DNA of 19,985 nt from Cyanobacteria bacterium UBA1221 (GTDB taxonomy: Bacteria; Cyanobacteriota; Vampirovibrionia; Gastranaerophilales; Gastranaerophilaceae), in assembly GCA_002309425.1 (NCBI GenBank), contig DBXD01000073.1, positions 8,912 to 28,896 of the forward strand, given 5' to 3'. Under the pieces are notes generated by a model, which was given only the letters and a program-made list of their open reading frames with translations, was not told where the DNA came from and did no database searches. Numbering within the stretch: position 1 is the first letter of the stretch; every line of letters begins with the position of its first letter. Below are positions 1 to 7,319 of this stretch, in pieces. The translations under genes were made by a program, and so were the position numbers.

Positions 1-2
1 AT

Positions 3-491
3 TCCGTAAATAAAAAATCTCCGCAATCAGCAATGAAAGCTTTACAGTATTCTGTTGATTGCGTGTGTGATTTAAGAAATATATTGTGTATATTCCCTCA
101 GGGGATTATAAGACCGCCTCATTTCAGACCCATTGAATTTCAGACAGGGCTTGCTTATATTGCTCAAAAAGCGGTTAAAAAAATGGGTAAAGTTAATCTT
201 GTACCTATATCCATTGAGTATTGTTTTTTGAGAGATAACAGACCTGAAGTTTTGGTTCAGTTCGGGAAGAAAGTTTCCCTTACGGCAGAAAAGGGTGCAG
301 GTATGGACAGAAAAGAATTAACTCATATCTTAGAGAACGCAATGACAGAGGTTTGTGACAGACAGCATGATGAGATTTCTCACGGGCAGCTGGATGAGTA
401 TAATATATTGTTTAAACAGCATCTGAAATGGTACAGAAGGATTGAGCAAAGGTTAAAGAGGATTGACATACCTCCTGTTGCTGATGTTTAA
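3..491 (+). CDS. PlsC-type lysophospholipid/glycerol acyltransferase, 3' part
   Basis: The reading frame is open to the left edge, so this is the C-terminal part of a gene; the first ATG in the window, at 33, is probably internal. The visible protein contains FPQGIIRPPHFRP (from ATG 33, about residues 21-33), which matches the FPEG-type glycerol-binding block of the PlsC/LPLAT family. It is followed by a GLAYIA helix and a VPISIEY strand as in family members. The upstream HX4D catalytic motif lies outside the window. Such enzymes move an acyl chain from acyl-CoA or acyl-ACP onto a lysolipid or related acceptor at the membrane. The IRPPHFRP variant resembles cyanobacterial acyltransferases linked to glycolipid or carotenoid-glycoside modification, but the acceptor cannot be told from this fragment. 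The stop codon overlaps the end of the convergent fliR by four bases, and no terminator is visible between them. Confidence 0.8.
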   Translation, partial: SVNKKSPQSAMKALQYSVDCVCDLRNILCIFPQGIIRPPHFRPIEFQTGLAYIAQKAVKKMGKVNLVPISIEYCFLRDNRPEVLVQFGKKVSLTAEKGAGMDRKELTHILENAMTEVCDRQHDEISHGQLDEYNILFKQHLKWYRRIEQRLKRIDIPPVADV

Positions 492-1276
492 AAAATGTTC
501 TTGTAGCTTAAAAAATAATCGTTAATTATACCGATAAGCATTGGCATAATCCATACCAGTATTGCCGCTCCAAATACCGGCTTAAAAAGGAAACTCAGCT
601 GGAATACGTTTACCTGCGGTGCTGTTTTTGAAATGACACCCAGAATTATATCTTGTCCCAGCGTAGCAAGCAGTACCGGAGAAGCTATTTGCAACCCCAT
701 ATAAAGTACGTTAGAAGTCATTTTTATCAGATAATCCATATTTACAATTTCCGCTAACGGCAGGGATGTTGCATACAGTGGAAATATGTCGAAACTGCGT
801 ATCAATGCCTGAACGAGCCAATATATTCCTCCGATTTGAATAAATATTAAAATCCCGAGTAACGAAATCAGTTTTGTCAAAATTGATACCTGAGAAGATG
901 TTGTAGGATCAAGCACCATTGCGGAGGATAAACCCATTTGCATGTTTATCATATCTGCACCCGCATCAATTGCAAGTAATACTAATTGCGCCATATACCC
1001 GATAATTCCGCCGACTACAAAATTAAGAACAATGGATAAAAGCATTGAATCTTCGGCATTCTGTATTACGGGGAGTTTTGGACTTATAAAGGCCGTCAGC
1101 AAAAATGTAAACATCAGAGCCAGAGCAAGTTTTACCATAGCAGGCATTTCTTTTCTGTTAAATATGGGTGCCATTCTGAAAAATCCCAGAAGTCGGGCAA
1201 ATACGTATATACCTGAGAGCAAATTTGCACTCAGGTGCGGAAAAAGTTTTGCAAGTTCAACGTAAAACCCTTCCAT
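488..1276 (-). CDS. fliR: Flagellar export apparatus protein FliR
   Basis: A protein of 262 residues, the usual FliR length, very hydrophobic with about six membrane segments. Family-like features are the N-terminal FARLLGFFRMAPIF helix, the conserved Gly-rich segment around DAGADMINMQMGLSSAMVLDP (a 'G-x-Q-x-G' type region), and the C-terminal pattern LSFLFKPVFGAAILVWIMP. FliR forms part of the FliP-FliQ-FliR gate that lets flagellar subunits cross the inner membrane. It is the last gene of a minus-strand operon and begins six bases after the fliQ stop. FliR and its injectisome counterpart SctT are homologous; the flagellar call rests mainly on the fliO gene in the same operon. The 3' end overlaps a convergent acyltransferase gene. 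flhB, which often follows fliR, is not present here. Confidence 0.93.
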   Translation of the reverse strand: MEGFYVELAKLFPHLSANLLSGIYVFARLLGFFRMAPIFNRKEMPAMVKLALALMFTFLLTAFISPKLPVIQNAEDSMLLSIVLNFVVGGIIGYMAQLVLLAIDAGADMINMQMGLSSAMVLDPTTSSQVSILTKLISLLGILIFIQIGGIYWLVQALIRSFDIFPLYATSLPLAEIVNMDYLIKMTSNVLYMGLQIASPVLLATLGQDIILGVISKTAPQVNVFQLSFLFKPVFGAAILVWIMPMLIGIINDYFLSYKNIF

Positions 1277-1282
1277 GATATT

Positions 1283-1777
1283 TTATCTCCTGCGGTTTAT
1301 TGTTCTTGTTTCCAGTAAGTCAGGTTCGGGGTTAGCCATTCTGTTTGAACCTCTGTTTCTGACTTTTTCTGAATTGTCTATATACGGAACTTTATTGGGA
1401 TGTTTCATAATGTAATCTATATCAGAGTTAGTTTTGAATTTTGTGGGGGCAAGAGGGCCGTATGTTGAGGTGTATTGGTAATAATCAGTAGCAAGCACAT
1501 AGGTATCGTTTTTGGGTACTACGTTGAAAGCAATTCCCATACCGTCTATGAATAAATTGTTCAAAATTCTTATAAAACCGAATCCGCCGATTATAATTAC
1601 AAGGAATACGCCGAGAATTTTTGGAGCCGCCGCAATGGTTTGCTCCTGAACCTGTGTAACAGCCTGTAATATACCTACTACAAGACCGATACCGGCTGCT
1701 ACCAATACGCAGGGCATTGATATTGCCAGCATCGTTAAAAATCCTTTTGCCAAATATTCCGCTAAAATTTCTATCAT
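1283..1777 (-). CDS. fliQ: Flagellar export apparatus protein FliQ with long C-terminal extension
   Basis: The first ~87 residues are a clear FliQ: two membrane helices (about 13-35 and 51-74) with the family pattern GLVVGILQAVTQVQEQT and PKILGVFLV between and within them. FliQ is a gate subunit of the flagellar type III export channel, packing around FliP and FliR. The family is normally about 90 residues, but this protein has 164. The additional ~75 residues are polar, rich in Asn, Tyr, Pro and Arg, end in NRRR, and match nothing I recognise. The ATG at 1777 is preceded by a good Shine-Dalgarno sequence (GGAGAAG). A +1-shifted frame is open over part of the gene but is only a shadow. The extension is not a frameshift artefact visible by eye, because the frame runs uninterrupted to six bases before fliR. 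Confidence 0.92.
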   Translation of the reverse strand: MIEILAEYLAKGFLTMLAISMPCVLVAAGIGLVVGILQAVTQVQEQTIAAAPKILGVFLVIIIGGFGFIRILNNLFIDGMGIAFNVVPKNDTYVLATDYYQYTSTYGPLAPTKFKTNSDIDYIMKHPNKVPYIDNSEKVRNRGSNRMANPEPDLLETRTINRRR

Positions 1778-1802
1778 ATATCACTTCTCCATAACAGTTT
1801 CG

Positions 1803-2444
1803 TCAGTTGTAACTTGTAACTAATCCCTGTACAATCAGAGCCCACCCGTCAACCGCGATAAATATCAGCAGCTTAAACGGCAGCGAAATAATTGTCGGGG
1901 ACAACATGAACATACCAAGTGCCAGCAATATGTTTGCAATAACCAGGTCCAGCACGATGAACGGTACAAATATTACAAATCCTATTTCAAAAGCAGTTTT
2001 GAGTTCACTCAGTATATAAGCCGGTGCTACCTGCCAAATAGTAATATCATCCGGTGTTTCCGGTGCTTCCTTGTGCGAAAGTTCTATAAAAAATGCCAAG
2101 TCAGACTGCCGAGTCTGTTTCATCATAAATTCTTTGAGTGGTTTTGAACCCTCATCAATTGCGAGAATTATATTCTGGTTTTGCTGATATGGTACACTCC
2201 CCATTTCATACATTTTTTGAAATGTCGGTCCCATTGTGAAAAAGGTTAATATCATTGATAATCCGATGATAACAATTGCCGGTGGAACTGATTGGGTACC
2301 CAGGGCAGTTTTTAACATTGAAAAAACAATAACAAACCTTAAAAAACTTGTCATACAGCAAAATACCAGCGGTATTATTGAAAATACCGTCATAACTATA
2401 AGCATTTGCAGTACAGGATTTACATCTTTTATTACACTATCCAT
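1803..2444 (-). CDS. fliP: Flagellar export apparatus protein FliP
   Basis: The 213-residue protein carries the FliP/SctR family signature PAYILSELKTAFEIGF (about residues 140-155), the TSFLRFVIVFSMLKTALGT N-terminal block, and the C-terminal LPFKLLIFIAVDGWALI. FliP subunits form the pentameric core of the export gate in the inner membrane. The start ATG at 2444 follows AGGTGA at good spacing, and the protein begins directly with the first membrane helix region. The ~30-residue cleavable signal peptide and linker of E. coli FliP are therefore missing, as in injectisome SctR proteins. It lies nine bases after fliO and 25 before fliQ, in a single transcription unit. Confidence 0.95.
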   Translation of the reverse strand: MDSVIKDVNPVLQMLIVMTVFSIIPLVFCCMTSFLRFVIVFSMLKTALGTQSVPPAIVIIGLSMILTFFTMGPTFQKMYEMGSVPYQQNQNIILAIDEGSKPLKEFMMKQTRQSDLAFFIELSHKEAPETPDDITIWQVAPAYILSELKTAFEIGFVIFVPFIVLDLVIANILLALGMFMLSPTIISLPFKLLIFIAVDGWALIVQGLVTSYN

Positions 2445-2453
2445 TCATATCAC

Positions 2454-3056
2454 CTATTCATTTATTTTTTTCAGCATGTCGTGCAGTACGTTCTTTTGTT
2501 GAACTTTTTTTTGAAAATCAACAATTATAGGAAGCTCATCTACACTTTCTTCTTTTTTTATTTCCGTTTTAACAGGTTCTTTCTTTATTTCAGTTTTATT
2601 TTTCTGAATTTTTGTTTTTATATTCGTAACCTGAGCGGAAATAACCTTATTAACGGGTTTTATTTCTTTTTTTACTTCCTCTTTTTCGGTTTTTGTTTCA
2701 GTACTTTTTGTCGTTTCTTTGGTTACTTCTTTTTTGATTTCTTTTGATAACTCATTTTTTGTTTCGTGTTCAATATTATTTGAAATGTTATTTATGGTTT
2801 CATTGTTATCAAGTTTTGATATTAAAGTTGTTTTATCAATGTCGCTCGCAATCAAAAATCTTTCATTGCCCGCTTTTACTACATACAATGTTTTTCTCGG
2901 TGCTATTGACATTGTTTCTTCAATGTTAAGCATCTTGGTTTTGGATGATTTTATTCCTCCCGGGAAAGTACATTTCTTATATACCATAAGTGCAAAGAAA
3001 ATCAGTCCGGTCATAGCCATAGTATAAACAGCAAAATTCATTACATATCCGCCCAT
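2454..3056 (-). CDS. fliO: FliO-like flagellar assembly protein with charged C-terminal tail
   Basis: The N-terminal half has the FliO layout. A single membrane helix (about residues 6-25) is followed by a short cytosolic domain containing MLNIEETMSIAPRKTLYVVK and RFLIASDIDKTTLISKL, which matches the 'l-x-v-x-x-x-l-G-p-r-r-x-l-x-l-v' theme of FliO. FliO helps FliP assemble into its pentamer. From about residue 90 the protein becomes a low-complexity stretch dominated by Lys, Glu, Thr and Val (runs such as KKEIKPVNK and TKSTETKTEKEEVKKE), about 100 residues, probably disordered. The position between the switch protein and fliP is typical for fliO and is the best evidence that this operon is flagellar. 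Primary sequence is weakly conserved in this family, so the call leans on context. Confidence 0.8.
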   Translation of the reverse strand: MGGYVMNFAVYTMAMTGLIFFALMVYKKCTFPGGIKSSKTKMLNIEETMSIAPRKTLYVVKAGNERFLIASDIDKTTLISKLDNNETINNISNNIEHETKNELSKEIKKEVTKETTKSTETKTEKEEVKKEIKPVNKVISAQVTNIKTKIQKNKTEIKKEPVKTEIKKEESVDELPIIVDFQKKVQQKNVLHDMLKKINE

Positions 3057-3079
3057 ATATCCCTCTCATTCCTTTTAAA

Positions 3080-4282
3080 TTAAATATCTTCGTCCTCAAG
3101 TTCGAAATCGCTGTAATCAAATTCTTCTTCGCCATCGCCTTCTCCCTCAGAATTGCCTTCAGCATTTTCTACTTCTTGTTCTTCTTCTGCAGATTCCTCT
3201 GCTTCTCCCTGAGCATTTTCATCTTCAGCATTTGCTTCCGCTTCGGCTTTGGCCGTTTTCTTTTGAGCAATATCGGTAATTTTTACACCATACCTGTCAT
3301 TAACAATAACAAGTTCGCCGTGTCCGATTACCTTATTTTCAACTCTAAGCGTAATTTTATTTTCGTATATTGCGGCTACGTCAACGACCTGACCCAGCTC
3401 AATTTTTTTCAGATTTCCAAGTGAAATTTTTACGGGATCGAGTTCTGCATACATATCAACTTCAATACTGTCCCACAAATTTTTTGGTGCGGATTCGCCA
3501 CTCATATCTTTACCTCCGTCATCTTCTATAAATGGTATTTCTATATTCATATCAGGCACAATAAGCACCTTTTTTACTTCATCCAGTAAATGCAGTGTTA
3601 ATGAATGTATATCACTGTCCTCAAGGACTACTACATCTTCAGGTTCGAGTTCTTTAAGTTCTTTTACCGTGAATCTTGTTTTACCGATAACAAGTCTTGC
3701 TGCCGTATTGCACTCGTAAAAATCGGGATATTCAAACTTGTCCCCGGATGTTTCAACTCTGTTTGGTTTAAGCCTTCCGTCGGGCACGGAAAGTATAAAC
3801 CTGCCGCAGTTGCCGTTTTCTTCATCTTTAATAAGGAACGTCAGGTGTGTCATATCAAAATTTGTTCTTACAAAATTAACAACCGGCGGCGGTTCTAAAA
3901 ACTGGAGAATAATTTTGGAAACATACTCGTTAAAACCGGTAATTACGTTCTTTTCCAATTCGGATATATTCTCTATGTTAAAAGGTCTGCCGGAGTGACC
4001 GAGTCCCTTGTTTAACAGTAAAGAAATACCTGATGCTGAAATCCTTAAAAACATATCATAAAATTTATCCATACGGATTTTTGTTACAAAGTAGGATTCT
4101 TTGGTTTGCAGCAGGTTAATATTTTTGCTGACACCCATCAATTCACATTTAATTCCGGGCAGGAAAAACCCGTCGCTTGATTTTTGCAGCGCAATAGGGA
4201 ACAACTTTTCATACCAGTCGTATTCCTTAAATAACAGCCCGGGACTTTCCGGATTGTGTTTTTTATCTTTTAATTTTCCCAA
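3080..4282 (-). CDS. FliM/FliN-type switch (C-ring) protein with two SpoA domains, SctQ-like
   Basis: About 400 residues. An N-terminal region of ~185 residues of FliM/SctQ character precedes two SpoA (surface presentation of antigens) domains, near residues 190-250 and 270-338. The second has the FliN-like core ISLGNLKKIELGQVV followed by VIGHGELVIVNDRYGVKI. The last ~60 residues are extremely acidic (Glu/Asp/Ala/Gly). Two SpoA domains on one chain is the layout of injectisome SctQ, rather than separate FliM (one SpoA) and FliN. As first gene of a fliO-P-Q-R operon it likely forms the cytoplasmic ring that receives export cargo or switches rotation. No ATG lies near the N terminus. I chose the TTG at 4282 because AAGAGGG precedes it by seven bases; another TTG at 4300 would add six residues but has no ribosome binding site. 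No gene symbol fits exactly (fliN, fliY and fliM are all partial matches). Confidence 0.82.
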   Translation of the reverse strand: MGKLKDKKHNPESPGLLFKEYDWYEKLFPIALQKSSDGFFLPGIKCELMGVSKNINLLQTKESYFVTKIRMDKFYDMFLRISASGISLLLNKGLGHSGRPFNIENISELEKNVITGFNEYVSKIILQFLEPPPVVNFVRTNFDMTHLTFLIKDEENGNCGRFILSVPDGRLKPNRVETSGDKFEYPDFYECNTAARLVIGKTRFTVKELKELEPEDVVVLEDSDIHSLTLHLLDEVKKVLIVPDMNIEIPFIEDDGGKDMSGESAPKNLWDSIEVDMYAELDPVKISLGNLKKIELGQVVDVAAIYENKITLRVENKVIGHGELVIVNDRYGVKITDIAQKKTAKAEAEANAEDENAQGEAEESAEEEQEVENAEGNSEGEGDGEEEFDYSDFELEDEDI

Positions 4283-4426
4283 TTTTATCCCTCTTGCCAA
4301 GTCTTGTGATTATTTCCCATAAATACAATAGAGTATTTTTATTTACATAACATCAACCTTTTAATGGATTTTTTGAAAAAATCAACATTTATTATAAAAT
4401 ATTCTTTTTATGATAAACTTTTTTAT

Positions 4427-4969
4427 ATGAAAAGATGTTCTTGGGTAGATTTAAATTCAGAAATATATGTAAAATATCACGATGAAGAATGGGGCGTTCC
4501 GAAGCGTGATGATCGGGATTTGTTTGAACTGTTAATATTAGAGTCCTTTCAGGCAGGGCTTTCCTGGCTTACGGTATTAAAAAAACGTGAGGCTTTCAGA
4601 CGGGCTTTTGATAATTTTGATGTAAAAAAAGTCGCCAATTATGATTCTGAAAAGGTTGAAAAACTTCTTAATAATAAAGATATAATAAGAAGCAGGGGCA
4701 AAATTTCGGCAGCGATTAACAATGCAAAGATATTTATTGATATTCAAAAAGAGTTTGGCAGTTTTTCAAATTATATCTGGGGGTTTACAGATAATAAAGT
4801 TATAAAAAGAAAATCAAATGAGCTTAATGTTTCTACTCCGCTTTCGGATAAAATCTCAAAGGATTTAAAATCAAGAGGAATGAAATACGTAGGAACGGTT
4901 ATTGTTTATTCTTATCTTCAGGCAATAGGTGTTGCGGATGACCACGACAAGGACTGTTTCAAATACTAA
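4427..4969 (+). CDS. tag: DNA-3-methyladenine glycosylase I (Tag)
   Basis: The 180-residue product begins MKRCSWVD and continues YHDEEWGVPKRDDRDLFELL, LESFQAGLSWLTVLKKREAFR and IIRSRGKISAAINNAK. It ends with RGMKYVGTVIVYSYLQAIG and an H/C pair in VADDHDKDC. This is the full Tag signature, including the zinc-binding Cys and His residues and the base-pocket Glu. Tag removes 3-methyladenine from alkylated DNA to start base-excision repair. The frame is open 21 codons further upstream to ATG 4364, but the family starts at the MxRCxW motif, so ATG 4427 is preferred. No Shine-Dalgarno is visible before it, and weak -10-like sequences (TATAAA 4393, TATGAT 4409) lie just upstream, so the leader is short. 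cysE follows after 16 bases, suggesting co-transcription. Confidence 0.93.
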   Translation: MKRCSWVDLNSEIYVKYHDEEWGVPKRDDRDLFELLILESFQAGLSWLTVLKKREAFRRAFDNFDVKKVANYDSEKVEKLLNNKDIIRSRGKISAAINNAKIFIDIQKEFGSFSNYIWGFTDNKVIKRKSNELNVSTPLSDKISKDLKSRGMKYVGTVIVYSYLQAIGVADDHDKDCFKY

Positions 4970-4985
4970 ATTAAAGGACAAAAAT

Positions 4986-5639
4986 ATGATAAATGTTATA
5001 AAAAGAGGGATTTCAAAAGTAAAAGAAGACATAAAGGTAATTTATGACAAAGACCCCGCCGCAAAAAATATTTTTGAGGTAGTGTTCTGTTATCCGGGAT
5101 TACATGCTCTTATTGCATACAGATTTGCACACAGATTATACAAGTGGCATATCCCTTTAATACCAAGGATAATCTCTTATATAACAAGAATTATAACCGG
5201 CATAGAAATACATCCGGCGGCGCGTATCGGACGGAGATTTTTTATTGACCACGGCGAGGGTGTTGTAATAGGTGAAACTTCCGTAATAGGTGATGATGTT
5301 CTTATATATCAGCAGGTTACTCTGGGCGGAACAGGTAAAGAACACGGCAAAAGACATCCGACTGTCGGAAACAGTGTTATTATCGGAGCGGGTGCAAAAG
5401 TATTAGGTAACATAACTATTGGCGATAACGTCAGAGTCGGGGCAGGTTCTGTTGTTATTGATGATGTTCCGGCAAATTCTACTGTTGTAGGTGTTCCCGG
5501 CAGGATAATTGAGAGAAAAATTAATTCTGATGATGAAACGTTGATGCACAACCATATTCCTGACCCCGTAAAATGTGAGTTGAACCGTTTAAAATACGAA
5601 ATTCAGGAACTGAAAGACAGGCTGAACACAGAAAAATAA
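4986..5639 (+). CDS. cysE: Serine O-acetyltransferase
   Basis: The protein has 217 residues, the length of the short bacterial/cyanobacterial-type CysE. An N-terminal helical part (including DPAAKNIFEVVFCYPGLHAL) precedes a left-handed beta-helix of hexapeptide repeats. Active-site motifs are present: HPAARIG, FIDHGEGVVIGET, the loop TLGGTGKEHGKRHPTVG, and GAGSVV...VVGVPGRII. It transfers acetyl from acetyl-CoA to L-serine, giving O-acetylserine, the first step of cysteine synthesis. The start is ATG 4986, behind AAGGA at good spacing; a frame extension back to 4929 would overlap tag and is not credible. The C-terminal ~30 residues form a charged helix. The cysK partner is not in the window. 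The tag-cysE pairing has no obvious shared pathway and is probably a simple operon of convenience. Confidence 0.95.
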   Translation: MINVIKRGISKVKEDIKVIYDKDPAAKNIFEVVFCYPGLHALIAYRFAHRLYKWHIPLIPRIISYITRIITGIEIHPAARIGRRFFIDHGEGVVIGETSVIGDDVLIYQQVTLGGTGKEHGKRHPTVGNSVIIGAGAKVLGNITIGDNVRVGAGSVVIDDVPANSTVVGVPGRIIERKINSDDETLMHNHIPDPVKCELNRLKYEIQELKDRLNTEK

Positions 5640-5660
5640 ACCCCAAAAACTACACATTTA

Positions 5661-5690
5661 TTTACATATCTGGAAATTCTCTTGTATTTT
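5661..5690 (+). promoter_or_regulatory. Possible promoter for the glycosyltransferase gene
   Basis: TTTACA at 5661-5666 and TATTTT at 5685-5690 with an 18-base spacer lie in the 81-base gap between cysE and the glycosyltransferase gene. The -35 is good and the -10 is weak (4 of 6). A strong ribosome binding site (AGGAGA, 5708-5713) follows. The region is so AT-rich that chance matches are likely. Confidence 0.3.
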
Positions 5691-5720
5691 AAATAAAATG
5701 TTACAATAGGAGAATTTATT

Positions 5721-7319
5721 ATGGAATTAATACTTGATCTTTTATTTATTTTTATAGCTGCATACACAGTGTACTTCTTTGCACTGTCTGTAAGAAGTTT
5801 GAATGACAGCATATTTAAAAAAGAGTTGAGGCATGCTATTCACGAAGAAAAAGAAAATCTTGCGGTAATAGTATATTCTCATAACAATAAAAACAGTCTG
5901 GAAAAACTGATTGGCGAGTTAAAAGCTCAGCATTATCCTGATAACAAATACAGAGTTTTTGTACTATTGGATAATTGTACGGATGAATCGCAATCTTTAT
6001 TTATTGAAGAAAACGTAATTCATGTAATTGATATAAAAGGTGTCGGAACAATAGGAAAAGACCAGGCTGTTGCAACCCTGTTGGAAAAATTATCCGATAA
6101 CAATTTCATTGATGCGTATGTTTTTCTTGATGCGGACAGAAGTATAGATACAAATTTCCTGTCTGTTGTAAATGCTTCTATTAAGAGAGAATCCGTAGTC
6201 AGCGGTGAAACTATAATAGATTTTGACAGTCTTGGTGTTGTTGAAAAAATAAAAGCGGCATATCAAAAGTATCATATGAATTTTTTGAGAAAAGCCCGTT
6301 CTTTATTTGGACTTGCGGCAATGGCTGATTCCGGTGTTTTAATCATAAGAAAAAGTATTGTTGAAAACATCGGTGATGTTGATTTTAAAGATGTGAACAG
6401 CGAATTAAAATACAGTTTACTTCTTTCAAAAATAAAGTGTAAATGCGCTTTTGACCCTAATATACAAACTGTTGTGAATCCCGCAAATTATGTATTCAGA
6501 AAACCGAGATTGTCATACAGATTAAACTTATTCAAGAATTGTATTCCGCAGTTGTTCTCAAAAAATGTTGTTTTTTCAGAGCACGTTTGTTCTTTAATAT
6601 ATCCTAACATTTGGTTTTTATTGATTACATACGCGGTATTACTCAAACACTCTTTCTCATATCATTTTTTGGTGGATGTTAAGCTGGTATCATTATCTTT
6701 GGCGCTGCTTACGGTTGCGTTTGGTATAAGTTTGGTAAACGCAAAAATGACATTGGAAGAAATCGGGTACTTATGTGCATATCCTGTCTATTCCCTGTGC
6801 CATATTTTAAAAAACCTTCCTCCTATCAGGTATGTTGTGGATAAATTATTCAGCAGAGGAAACGAGGAAGCAAATTCCGAAAGATTTACCGTAGATGTGT
6901 TAATTACGACTGCAAAGAAGAATAATCTGAATTATAAGCTTGAATTTATTTCAAAAGACGGTATGGCAAAAATCAAGCTGATTAGGAAAAATAAACATTT
7001 TGTCACTTCAACGCATTTGAGAATGATTGATGCTTTGCAGGAATTAAAGTTGATATTGGATGACCATGGTGCAACAATGAGGATATGCAGTTGCTGTTCT
7101 CATTTCCAACCCTGTATGGACGGTACTACAAATATGCTCCGGGGATATTGTGACAGCGAATATCCGAGCCCGAATATAAGTAATGAACCAAGACAAACCG
7201 TTGTCTGGAACACTTGTTCGGATTTTTCTCCGGCAAAACTGAACAGTCTGATTAATGAATTAATCCAATCAACAAAAGAAGAAAACGAAAAAAAAGAAGC
7301 TGCTTTATACAGCAGATAA
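5721..7319 (+). CDS. Membrane-anchored GT2 glycosyltransferase with cysteine-rich C-terminal domain
   Basis: The 532-residue protein starts with a membrane helix (about 4-25), followed by a GT-A type family 2 glycosyltransferase domain (about 45-260): VIVYSHNNKNSLEKLI, FVLLDNCTDES, and a nucleotide-sugar/metal-binding DAD at 137-139 in YVFLDADRS. Two or more membrane helices lie near 290-340. The QxxRW motif of processive synthases such as cellulose synthase was not seen, so a non-processive transferase is more likely. The C-terminal ~140 residues are unlike ordinary GT2 enzymes: a small alpha/beta part followed by a cluster of six cysteines at 456, 458, 459, 465, 477 and 499 (ICSCCSHFQPC, RGYC, WNTCSDF). 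Metal binding is possible. Sugar donor and acceptor are unknown. ATG 5721 has AGGAGA upstream. The 3' end overlaps the convergent folC by 15 bases. Confidence 0.8.
   Translation: MELILDLLFIFIAAYTVYFFALSVRSLNDSIFKKELRHAIHEEKENLAVIVYSHNNKNSLEKLIGELKAQHYPDNKYRVFVLLDNCTDESQSLFIEENVIHVIDIKGVGTIGKDQAVATLLEKLSDNNFIDAYVFLDADRSIDTNFLSVVNASIKRESVVSGETIIDFDSLGVVEKIKAAYQKYHMNFLRKARSLFGLAAMADSGVLIIRKSIVENIGDVDFKDVNSELKYSLLLSKIKCKCAFDPNIQTVVNPANYVFRKPRLSYRLNLFKNCIPQLFSKNVVFSEHVCSLIYPNIWFLLITYAVLLKHSFSYHFLVDVKLVSLSLALLTVAFGISLVNAKMTLEEIGYLCAYPVYSLCHILKNLPPIRYVVDKLFSRGNEEANSERFTVDVLITTAKKNNLNYKLEFISKDGMAKIKLIRKNKHFVTSTHLRMIDALQELKLILDDHGATMRICSCCSHFQPCMDGTTNMLRGYCDSEYPSPNISNEPRQTVVWNTCSDFSPAKLNSLINELIQSTKEENEKKEAALYSR

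Noticed and set aside
488..4282. Injectisome (type III secretion) operon instead of flagellar
   Set aside because: The two-SpoA protein and the short FliP hint at it, but a FliO-like gene between the switch protein and fliP, and no needle, translocon or ATPase genes nearby, favour a flagellum. It cannot be excluded fully without the rest of the genome.
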